Positions 1 through 5,379 of a DNA stretch of 5,379 nt are shown here, in pieces; within the stretch, counting starts at the first letter, position 1, and every line of letters begins with the position of its first letter. The notes below the pieces were generated by a model. The model saw nothing but the letters and a program-made list of their open reading frames with translations. It ran no database searches and was not told the DNA's origin. The DNA is from Gemmatimonadota bacterium. GTDB lineage: Bacteria > Gemmatimonadota > Gemmatimonadetes > Gemmatimonadales > Gemmatimonadaceae. The stretch is from assembly GCA_947457715.1 (NCBI GenBank), contig CANGXK010000198.1, forward strand, positions 1 through 5,379. Reading direction: 5' to 3'. The translations under genes were made by a program, and so were the position numbers.

Positions 1-126
1 GCACCACTCCGACAGTCGATGCCCAAGGACCAGGCGATCATCGCCGAGTCGCAGCAGGTACTCGAACAGGGGATTGGCCACCGGCGTACTGCGCGGTGCG
101 GCGACCTGGAACGACGGTTCGGTCAT
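1..126 (-). CDS. paaC: Phenylacetyl-CoA epoxidase subunit PaaC, N-terminal part (runs off left edge)
   Basis: This is the first 42 codons of PaaC, with the ATG at 126 and the frame open to base 1. The translated end, residues 23-42, reads EYLLRLGDDRLVLGHRLSEW followed by Cys. It matches the conserved PaaC opening (in E. coli roughly TLRLGDNCLVLSQRLGEWCG). In the known PaaABC(D)E complex, PaaC has the ferritin-like fold of PaaA but is catalytically inactive and structural, pairing with PaaA in the cytoplasm. The gene starts 7 bases after the paaB stop, so it is almost certainly co-transcribed and perhaps translationally coupled. The sequence before the ATG has no strong Shine-Dalgarno. The leader before the conserved LRLGD block is about 15 residues longer than in E. 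coli. Identity is supported by both sequence and position; the rest of the gene lies outside the window. Confidence 0.93.
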   Translation of the reverse strand, partial: MTEPSFQVAAPRSTPVANPLFEYLLRLGDDRLVLGHRLSEWC

Positions 127-133
127 CAGCGAC

Positions 134-421
134 TCAGAAGATGCGCACGCCGCGCGGCGCGATATAGAACTGCGGATGACGATACGGCTTGTCGTTGCCC
201 GGATCGAAAAACGGACCGGCATCCGACGGCGCCGACGCCACGATCGCGGTGCTCGGCACCACCCACAGATTCACCGCCTCGCCGCGACGCGCATACACGT
301 CGCGGGCGTTCTGCAGCGCGAGCTCGCCATCGGGCGCGTGTACGCTGCCGGCGTGTTCGAACGGCTCACCCTTGTTGGGCTGCGTGAACACTTCCCAGAG
401 AGGCCACTGACTGTCTGACAT
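134..421 (-). CDS. paaB: Phenylacetyl-CoA epoxidase subunit PaaB
   Basis: This 95-residue protein has the same length as E. coli PaaB. It shows the family's conserved blocks: WPLWEVF near residues 6-12, the GSVHAPD and ALQNARDVYARR stretch in the first half, LWVVPSTAIVAS in the middle, and FFDPGNDKPYRHPQFY before the C-terminus. PaaB is the small non-catalytic subunit of the phenylacetyl-CoA 1,2-epoxidase. It is known to organise the PaaAC heterodimers and is needed for activity in the full complex; it binds no iron. The ATG at 421 is preceded by AAGGA with an eight-base spacer, a good ribosome binding site. It begins 16 bases after the paaA stop and is followed by paaC after 7 bases, the standard paaABC order. 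Confidence 0.96.
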   Translation of the reverse strand: MSDSQWPLWEVFTQPNKGEPFEHAGSVHAPDGELALQNARDVYARRGEAVNLWVVPSTAIVASAPSDAGPFFDPGNDKPYRHPQFYIAPRGVRIF

Positions 422-437
422 GATTCAAGTCCTTGGA

Positions 438-1409
438 TCAGGCCGCAGCCGTGGAGGAACGCACCTGCTGCTTCTCGGCGTACGCCGATGCGGCCGCACG
501 GACCCATGCGCCGTCGTCGTGCGCCTTGCGACGGGCCTCGAGCCGTTCACGATTGCACGGACCGTTGCCCTTCAGCACCTCGAAGAACTCGCTCCAGTCG
601 ATCTCGCCGAACTCCCAGTTGCCGGTGGGCGCATCGAGGTGCAAATCGGGATCGGGCACCGTGATGCCGATCGCGATCGCCTGCGGCACCGTGAGATTCA
701 CGAAACGCTGGCGCAGCTCGTCGTTGGTCTTCCGCTTCACGCGCCATTTGAGCAGCTCGGCGCTGTTCGGCGAATCGGTGTCGCTCGGACCGAACATCAT
801 CAGCGACGGCCACCAGAAGCGGTTGAACGCCTCCTGCACCATCGCCTTCTGCTCCGGCGTGCCATTGGCCAGCACCGAGCAGATCTCGTAGCCCTGACGC
901 TTATGGAAGTTTTCTTCCTTGCAGATGCGGACCATCGCACGGGCGTACGGGCCATACGAGGCCTTCGCCAGCACGGTCTGGTTCACGATCGCGGCGCCAT
1001 CGACGAGCCACCCGATCACGCCCATGTCCGCCCACGACAGCGTGGGGTAGTTGAAGATGCTGGAGTATTTGGCGCGACCGTCGAGCAACGCTTCGACCAG
1101 GTCGTGACGATCGACGCCGAGCGTTTCCGTGCCGCAGTAGATGTACAAGCCATGCCCGGCTTCGTCCTGCACCTTGGCGATGAGCGACATCTTGCGACGC
1201 AGCGACGGCGCGCGCGTGATCCAGTTGCCTTCGGGCAACATGCCGACGATTTCGGAGTGCGCGTGTTGCGACATCATCCGCGTCAGCTGCTTGCGATAGC
1301 GCTCCGGCATCCAGTCCTTCGGCTCGATGCTTTCGCCAGCGGCGATGCGAGCTTCGAAGGCAGCGAGGAGGGCCGGATCCTCGGTGGGGACGATCGGGTT
1401 CTGGTCCAT
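438..1409 (-). CDS. paaA: Phenylacetyl-CoA epoxidase catalytic subunit PaaA
   Basis: This 323-residue protein is the diiron oxygenase subunit that inserts one oxygen atom from O2 into the ring of phenylacetyl-CoA to give the 1,2-epoxide, with electrons from the reductase PaaE. It aligns almost throughout with E. coli PaaA (about 310 residues). The expected iron ligands are visible: E53 in HSEIVG, E83 and H86 in DEAGH, D137 in WLVDGAA, and E166 and H169 in KEENFH. The N-terminus is slightly longer than in E. coli. The ATG at 1409 ([11 protein letters not shown]) was chosen over an upstream in-frame TTG at 1445. The extra 12 residues would resemble nothing in the family and would overlap the putative promoter. 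No good Shine-Dalgarno precedes the ATG; a -10-like TACATT ends six bases before it, so the mRNA may be leaderless. It is the first gene of the paaABC run. Confidence 0.97.
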   Translation of the reverse strand: MDQNPIVPTEDPALLAAFEARIAAGESIEPKDWMPERYRKQLTRMMSQHAHSEIVGMLPEGNWITRAPSLRRKMSLIAKVQDEAGHGLYIYCGTETLGVDRHDLVEALLDGRAKYSSIFNYPTLSWADMGVIGWLVDGAAIVNQTVLAKASYGPYARAMVRICKEENFHKRQGYEICSVLANGTPEQKAMVQEAFNRFWWPSLMMFGPSDTDSPNSAELLKWRVKRKTNDELRQRFVNLTVPQAIAIGITVPDPDLHLDAPTGNWEFGEIDWSEFFEVLKGNGPCNRERLEARRKAHDDGAWVRAAASAYAEKQQVRSSTAAA

Positions 1410-1471
1410 GATTGGAATGTACCCACCGCAAACGGGGTTCGACAATCGGAGCGCGACGCTATTTTCTCTGC
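1410..1471. promoter_or_regulatory. Divergent promoter region between paaA and the crotonase gene, possibly leaderless on both sides
   Basis: This 62-base spacer must hold the starts of transcription for both divergent genes unless promoters lie inside them. Toward paaA, TTGTCG (1445-1440) and TACATT (1421-1416) are 18 bases apart, and the hexamer ends six bases before the ATG. Toward the crotonase, TCGACA (1439-1444) and TATTTT (1460-1465) are 15 bases apart, again six bases before the ATG. The two -35-like boxes overlap on a shared TCGA core. A -10 box this close to the ATG would put +1 at or near the start codon, as in leaderless genes. Neither side has a clear Shine-Dalgarno. This is read by eye; the short 15-base spacer is a weakness, and the -35 boxes could be chance. 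Confidence 0.45.
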
Positions 1472-2257
1472 ATGACGACAGACGCTCCCCGCCCCGCCAA
1501 CAGTCCGGACGGCTACGTCCGTACCGACATCGAAAACGGTATCGGCCGTATCGAATTCTTTCACCCCAAGAGCAACGCGCTGCCGAGTGCCATTCTGCGC
1601 GATCTCGCGGCCGCGGTCACGGCCGTGGGCGCCGATCCCGCCGCGCGCGTCATCGTACTGCAGAGCGGCGGCACCGGTCCGTTCTGCGCCGGCGCCTCGT
1701 TCGACGAACTCGCGGCGATCTCGAGTCCGGAGCAGGGTCAGGAGTTCTTCAGCGGGTTCGCCCGTGTGATCCTCGCGATGATCCGTGCGCCGAAATTCGT
1801 GATCAGCCGTGTGCACGGGAAAGCGGCCGGTGGCGCGGTCGGGCTCATCGCCGCGTCCGACTTCAGCATGGCGGTCACCAAGGCGTCGGCCAAGCTGAGC
1901 GAACTGGCCGTCGGGATCGGTCCGTTCGTGGTGGGCCCCGTGATCGAGAAGAAGATCGGACTGGCGGCGTTCGGTGCGATGTCGGTCGATGCCGACTGGC
2001 GCGACGCGGCGTGGGGCGAGCGTCACGGCCTCTACGCGAAGCTGTTCGACGACGTGTCCGCCATGGATGACGCCGTCACGGCATTGGCTACCACGCTCGC
2101 GGCGTCCAATCCCGAGGCGATGTTGATGCTCAAGCGCGTGTTCTGGGCGGGCACCGAACAGTGGGACACGCTGCTGGCCGAGCGCGCGGCGATGAGCGGA
2201 ACACTGGTGCTGTCCGATTTCACGCGCAGCGCGATCGGCGCGTTCAAGACCCGGTGA
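1472..2257 (+). CDS. Enoyl-CoA hydratase/isomerase (crotonase) family protein
   Basis: This 261-residue protein has the length of a single-domain crotonase. The first oxyanion-hole segment is [10 protein letters not shown] (residues 71-80) and the second is [10 protein letters not shown] (116-125). In the alignment to rat mitochondrial enoyl-CoA hydratase, the Glu144 position is Gly124, while Glu164 corresponds to E144 of this protein in KLSEL. Keeping only the second acid is typical of Delta3-Delta2 isomerase-type members rather than true hydratases. The start is the ATG at 1472, just before the conserved beta strands; upstream alternative starts would run into the promoter and paaA. The gene is divergent from paaA, which suggests a role in the later CoA-ester steps of phenylacetate breakdown (PaaF/PaaG-like), but the sequence alone does not prove this. 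It resembles a crotonase subgroup with the block [14 protein letters not shown] that I associate with Bacteroidota and relatives. No specific symbol is assigned. Confidence 0.9.
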   Translation: MTTDAPRPANSPDGYVRTDIENGIGRIEFFHPKSNALPSAILRDLAAAVTAVGADPAARVIVLQSGGTGPFCAGASFDELAAISSPEQGQEFFSGFARVILAMIRAPKFVISRVHGKAAGGAVGLIAASDFSMAVTKASAKLSELAVGIGPFVVGPVIEKKIGLAAFGAMSVDADWRDAAWGERHGLYAKLFDDVSAMDDAVTALATTLAASNPEAMLMLKRVFWAGTEQWDTLLAERAAMSGTLVLSDFTRSAIGAFKTR

Positions 2258-2310
2258 GCCACGACCGTGCGCCGGCGCCCGTCACGTCTTCGGCACGACC
2301 ACTGAATCGC
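2258..2310 (+). other. Spacer between crotonase and hydrolase-fold genes, or extra N-terminal coding
   Basis: These 53 bases contain no Shine-Dalgarno for the ATG at 2311. The frame of the downstream gene is open through here back to a GTG at 2254 that overlaps the crotonase stop (GTGA). A perfect 10-base palindrome, GCGCCGGCGC, lies at 2269-2278, but no T-run follows, so it is not a standard terminator. The two genes are probably co-transcribed. Confidence 0.4.
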
Positions 2311-3294
2311 ATGGCTGATCTGCGGTCACGTGCGCTGCTGGTACTGGGACTGGTCCTCCCAGTACGCGCGCGACCCGTCGGCTTGGCGTCGGCACCCGCC
2401 GCGGCACCTGCCGCGGCACCCGCCGAGCGGCGCGTGGTCGTCGCGCCGGCCGAGACACTGAGTGTAAGTGGCGGCCCGTTGGGCGCGAAGCGCGGTGACG
2501 TGGTCGTGCTGCTCCTTCCCGGTCCGGTAGGCTCGGCCTTCTCCATGCGCGGCGTGCTGCGCGAACTGCAGGCCCGCGGCATGGAGCCACTCGTCATCGA
2601 TCCGCTCGGCATGGGGGCATCGGCGCGCCCGCCGGGAGCCGACTATACGCTCAGCGCGCAGGCGACACGCATCGCGCGGGCGCTCGAGGCGGAGTTGTCG
2701 CCGGGCGCATCGGTGGTGGTCGCAGCACAAGGGACCAGCGCCACCATCGCGCTCCACCTGGCCGCTATCGACACGGCGCATGTGCGCGGCGTGGTATCGA
2801 TTGCGGGAGGCCCGATCAACCAGCAGGGCACGACGGGTGTGCGCACAGCGCTCATGTTCGCCGCGCTGCTCGACAATCCTATCGGCCGAAGCCTCGCCAA
2901 ACGTCGTTTCATCGCCGCCCTTCGCCAGCAGAGCGCCGACGCCCGGTGGCTCACCGACGACGTGGTGAAGCAGTACGTCGCGCCGATCGAGAATGACCTG
3001 CGCGGACTGCTCCGCACGCTCGGCGCGATGCAGGCGTCGGTCGAGCAGCACCCGATTGAAGGCCGGCTGCCGCGGATTGCGGTTCCGGTGCGTTTGTTGG
3101 TCGGTGACAAGGCGTCGCCCAGCGCGCCTACCGCCGCTCAGGTAAGCCTGCTGCAGGCCAACCTGAAGCGGTTCACCCTCGATACGCTGCGGCCCGGCGG
3201 CACCATGCTGAATGAAGAACGCGCGGCCGACGTGGCGCGCGCGATCGACGAACTGGTGCGTTGCGCGCGGACTACTTTGTGCGCGTCCCGCTGA
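2311..3294 (+). CDS. Exported alpha/beta-hydrolase-fold protein, apparently lacking the catalytic triad
   Basis: This is a 327-residue protein. Residues 1-20 look like a signal peptide (basic MADLRSR, then ALLVLGLVLPV, then ARA), followed by an Ala/Pro linker (about 26-39). The fold is recognisable: VVVLLLPGPVGSAFSMRGV (64-82) is the strand and oxyanion-loop region, VIDPLGMGASARPP (95-108) is the usual strand and turn, and VVVAAQGTSATIALHLA (135-151) is the nucleophile elbow. At the elbow the expected G-x-S-x-G reads A-A-Q-G-T, putting Gln140 where the serine should be. The acid region VGDKASPSAP (264-273) and the final GG-Thr298 in place of Gly-His also depart from the family. It may be a non-catalytic or altered enzyme. 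The start is uncertain: an in-frame GTG at 2254 overlaps the crotonase stop and would add 19 residues. Substrate unknown. Confidence 0.8.
   Translation: MADLRSRALLVLGLVLPVRARPVGLASAPAAAPAAAPAERRVVVAPAETLSVSGGPLGAKRGDVVVLLLPGPVGSAFSMRGVLRELQARGMEPLVIDPLGMGASARPPGADYTLSAQATRIARALEAELSPGASVVVAAQGTSATIALHLAAIDTAHVRGVVSIAGGPINQQGTTGVRTALMFAALLDNPIGRSLAKRRFIAALRQQSADARWLTDDVVKQYVAPIENDLRGLLRTLGAMQASVEQHPIEGRLPRIAVPVRLLVGDKASPSAPTAAQVSLLQANLKRFTLDTLRPGGTMLNEERAADVARAIDELVRCARTTLCASR
2392..2427 (+). repeat. Three tandem 12-base units encoding an Ala/Pro linker
   Basis: Three consecutive copies of GCACCCGCCGCG occur with one or two substitutions (a T in the second copy, an A in the third). They give the repeated Ala-Pro-Ala-Ala segment just after the signal peptide of the hydrolase-fold protein. 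The unit length is a multiple of three, so changes in copy number keep the frame. Such Ala/Pro stretches usually act as flexible tethers between an export signal and a folded domain. Confidence 0.75.
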
Positions 3295-3655
3295 AGGCGG
3301 CGCCACCCTGGCCACCGAAATCGGCATCGCCCTTCACGTGATCGGCGTCGACGATCGTGCCGTTGAACGTCAGCGTCGCGCCGCCGGACGTGTTCACCGC
3401 AAACGTGAACGTCTGTCCCTTCACGACGCCCTTGAACGGCAGCGTCCCCATGCGCCCTGACGTGTAGGTGCCGGTGAGTGAGTCACCCTTCTGCGCCATC
3501 GTGACCGTCGGCATGCCCGTGCCATTTTCGGTCACGACTTCGAAGGCCCAGTTGCCGGTCAGGTCGACAGCCCACCGAGCCGCAGCGGCAACCGGGCTGG
3601 ATACGACGACGAGCGACGCCGCGGCGACCGCGAGAATGCGCGCAGAAAAATGCAT
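3272..3655 (-). CDS. Small secreted beta-rich protein of unknown function
   Basis: This 127-residue protein has a clear signal peptide: MHFSARILAV, a hydrophobic stretch to about residue 19, and an Ala-rich cleavage region near residues 22-26. The mature part of about 100 residues is rich in Gly and Thr with alternating hydrophobic residues. Conserved-looking blocks are LTGNWAFEV (32-40), MPTVTMAQKGDSLTGTY (48-64), LPFKGVVKGQTFTFAV (72-87) and FNGTIVDADHVKGD (97-110). This pattern suggests a small beta barrel or sandwich, lipocalin-like in style; I recognise the type from Gemmatimonadota-like genomes but cannot name the family. The start is the ATG at 3655, with at best a weak GGA as ribosome binding site. 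It follows the GH3 gene after 42 bases on the same strand and may share its transcript. Its last 23 bases overlap the end of the opposing hydrolase-fold gene. Confidence 0.82.
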   Translation of the reverse strand: MHFSARILAVAAASLVVVSSPVAAAARWAVDLTGNWAFEVVTENGTGMPTVTMAQKGDSLTGTYTSGRMGTLPFKGVVKGQTFTFAVNTSGGATLTFNGTIVDADHVKGDADFGGQGGAAFSGTRTK

Positions 3656-3697
3656 GGCAGGGTCCGTGTTGTGATTGAGGAAGAACGGTCAGCGTGG

Positions 3698-5379
3698 TCA
3701 GCGACGCAGGCCGGCGCCGTAGGGCGCCACCCCCGGAATCGTGATCGGCAGCTGACCGGTGATCGGGGCCTTGCCCAGCAGGGCCCGCGCGGCCGCCCGC
3801 TGCGACGGCGTCCACGGGCTCCAGGCAATCAGGTGTGCCTCCGTGAAGGGCAGTCCGATCTGCAGATACGGATTGCTGAACGACACCAGTACCACCTTCG
3901 TCTTCGCACTTCGCAGGCCGTTGAGCAGTTCCGGCAAGCCACGCGTGGGCGCGATCGAGGCCGTGTTCGTGCTGGCCCCGATGTAGCTCGACACGATCAC
4001 CAGATCGGCGCCGCGCGCGATTGCCAGGGCGTTCTCCACCGACGCGGGCAGCAGCGCCGGCTCGGGGTTGATCTTGTACGCACCCGTGCCGCCCGCCGCT
4101 GCGCCGGCGGTGTTGTCAGCCACCGTCTCCGGGCTCAGCGTGAGCGAGAGCAGGTTGGTGAACGTGCCCTTGAGCTCCGCATCGAAGATGCGGCCGGCAC
4201 TGAGATCGACGCGCGGCGTCAGCGTGATGCTCACTACGCGGCTGGCCGGCGGCATGGTGAACGGCACGAGGGCGAGCGAGTCGCGCACCAGTGTGATCGC
4301 CCTCTCGGACGCGAGGCGCGCCGGCGCCAGATTCGCGGCCACACCGACCCGCGTCCGCACGCCTTCGACGCTCACGAAGCGTTCGCGATCAAGACCGAAC
4401 TCATGCTTCGCCATCAGCAGCTTTCTCACCGACGCATCGATACGCGATTCGGTGAACCGCCCCGCCGCGACGCCGTCGACCACCGCTTGGATCGACACCT
4501 TTGCATCGCTGGGCATGAGCAGCACATCAATGCCCGCCACCACCGCACGCTGCGTGGCCTCCGCCATCGTCATGTTGCCGAGCACGCCGTTCATGTCGAG
4601 TGCATCGGACACCAGCAGGCCCGTGAAACCCATCTGCGTGCGCAGCAGATCGACCATGACCGCCGCACTCAGCGTCGCAGCGGTGTGCGTGGTGTCGAGC
4701 GCCGGCAGGTCTCCATGAAACGTCATCATGCCGCGCACACCGGCGTCGATCGCGGCTTGAAACGGTAGGAGCTCCACGCTGTCGAGGCGCGCCCGCGACA
4801 CGTTGACCAGCGACAGTTCGAGGTGCGAGTTCTGCTCGGTGTCACCGTGTCCCGGGAAATGCTTGCCCGTCGCGAGCATGCCATGATCCTGAATGCCGCG
4901 CACGAGCGAGGCACCCATCCGCGACACCAGCGCAGCGTCCTCGCCGAAGCTCCGGGCCGCAATCACCGGATTCTTCGGGTTGTTGTTCACGTCGAGCACC
5001 GGCGCGAACGCCATGTGAATGCCCATCGCGCGCCCTTCGATCGCCGTCACGCGACCCATCTCGTAGGCGAGCGCGGTGTCGCGCGTGGCGCCGATACCCA
5101 TCTGGTATGGGAACGACGTTGCGCCACCGAGTTCGATCGCATTCGGCAGAAACCAGCCGCCGCGGGCCCGGAAGGCCGCGCCAGTCTCGAGATCGGCACC
5201 GACCAGCAGCGGCAGCTTGGCGACCGCCTGCAGCGCGTTCACCTTGGCGGCGATGTCGAGCGGCCCGCCGACCGAGACGATAATGCCGCCCAGCTCCTGC
5301 TCACGCACCAGTCGCTCGACACTGGCGAACGAACCGGCGTCCGTGGCGGTATAGTCACCGAGCGTCCAGACCCAGACCA
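3698..5379 (-). CDS. Glycoside hydrolase family 3 protein, beta-N-acetylhexosaminidase (NagZ-like), start beyond right edge
   Basis: The frame is open from the right edge to a TGA at 3698, about 559 residues. Residue numbers here count from the GTG codon at 5308, which is not the true start: the frame continues upstream with a further GH3-like stretch (WVWTLGDYTATDAG). Family landmarks are DLETG (39-43), APVLDVNNNP (102-111), RSFGED (119-124), KHFPGHGDT (149-157) and SDALDM (234-239), where D235 is the expected nucleophile. His162, in the NSH that follows the KHFPGHG loop, is the expected acid/base. A C-terminal GH3 domain spans about 355-536. NagZ-type enzymes release N-acetylglucosamine from muropeptides or chitin-type glycans by a two-step retaining mechanism. 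Any signal peptide lies outside the window. The substrate is inferred from family only. Confidence 0.92.
   Translation of the reverse strand, partial: VWVWTLGDYTATDAGSFASVERLVREQELGGIIVSVGGPLDIAAKVNALQAVAKLPLLVGADLETGAAFRARGGWFLPNAIELGGATSFPYQMGIGATRDTALAYEMGRVTAIEGRAMGIHMAFAPVLDVNNNPKNPVIAARSFGEDAALVSRMGASLVRGIQDHGMLATGKHFPGHGDTEQNSHLELSLVNVSRARLDSVELLPFQAAIDAGVRGMMTFHGDLPALDTTHTAATLSAAVMVDLLRTQMGFTGLLVSDALDMNGVLGNMTMAEATQRAVVAGIDVLLMPSDAKVSIQAVVDGVAAGRFTESRIDASVRKLLMAKHEFGLDRERFVSVEGVRTRVGVAANLAPARLASERAITLVRDSLALVPFTMPPASRVVSITLTPRVDLSAGRIFDAELKGTFTNLLSLTLSPETVADNTAGAAAGGTGAYKINPEPALLPASVENALAIARGADLVIVSSYIGASTNTASIAPTRGLPELLNGLRSAKTKVVLVSFSNPYLQIGLPFTEAHLIAWSPWTPSQRAAARALLGKAPITGQLPITIPGVAPYGAGLRR

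Noticed and set aside
1410..1445. Extended paaA start at the TTG codon at 1445
   Set aside because: The 12 extra residues have no counterpart in PaaA proteins and would be encoded by the likely promoter. The ATG at 1409 leads directly into family-like sequence.
420..1475. Long open frame of 351 codons on the plus strand opposite paaA and part of paaB
   Set aside because: It is antisense to paaA, whose protein matches a known family end to end. The translation is rich in Arg, His and Ala in the way typical of shadow frames in GC-rich DNA, and it matches nothing I recognise.
2266..2285. GC-rich palindrome after the crotonase gene as a rho-independent terminator
   Set aside because: The GCGCCGGCGC palindrome has no loop of normal size and no following T-run, and it lies in what may be coding sequence for the next gene.
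2326..3327. Open frame of 333 codons on the minus strand opposite the hydrolase-fold gene
   Set aside because: It is a shadow frame: Arg-rich, with no recognisable motif. The plus-strand frame carries clear alpha/beta-hydrolase landmarks and a signal peptide.
3650..4768. Open frame of 372 codons on the plus strand opposite the GH3 gene
   Set aside because: The composition is dominated by Arg, His and Gln with no hydrophobic pattern of a folded protein, and it lies wholly antisense to a confident GH3 coding region.

Overview
The window is GC-rich and gene-dense, with gaps of 7 to 62 bases between genes. It looks like an ordinary stretch of an aerobic bacterial chromosome. The small secreted protein and the GH3 glycosidase resemble proteins I associate with Gemmatimonadota, and the crotonase has a sequence style also seen in Bacteroidota. 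Gemmatimonadota is my best guess from protein style and base composition; no rRNA or other marker is present to confirm it.

Left part (1-1409, minus strand): the start of a phenylacetyl-CoA epoxidase operon read right to left, paaA, then paaB, then the first 42 codons of paaC, which runs off the left edge. These encode subunits of the diiron monooxygenase that turns phenylacetyl-CoA into its ring-1,2-epoxide, the committed step of aerobic phenylacetate breakdown. All diiron ligands expected of PaaA are visible.

Middle (1410-3294, plus strand): a 62-base divergent spacer separates paaA from a crotonase-family gene. Both genes have a -10-like hexamer exactly six bases before their ATG and no convincing Shine-Dalgarno, so both may be leaderless. 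The crotonase keeps only one of the two hydratase glutamates, which favours an isomerase-type role, plausibly in the same pathway. It is followed by an exported alpha/beta-hydrolase-fold protein whose triad positions appear to be Gln, Ser and Thr, so it may be a pseudoenzyme.

Right part (3272-5379, minus strand): a GH3 beta-N-acetylhexosaminidase-like gene enters from the right edge without its start. A small secreted beta-rich protein follows 42 bases downstream. The small gene ends inside the 3' end of the hydrolase-fold gene, giving a 23-base convergent overlap.

I found no RNA gene, mobile element, CRISPR array or clear rho-independent terminator, and no obviously new multi-gene system. 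The features most worth a second look are the dead-looking hydrolase, the one-glutamate crotonase beside paaA, the two-sided leaderless promoter, and the Asn in the GH3 catalytic loop.
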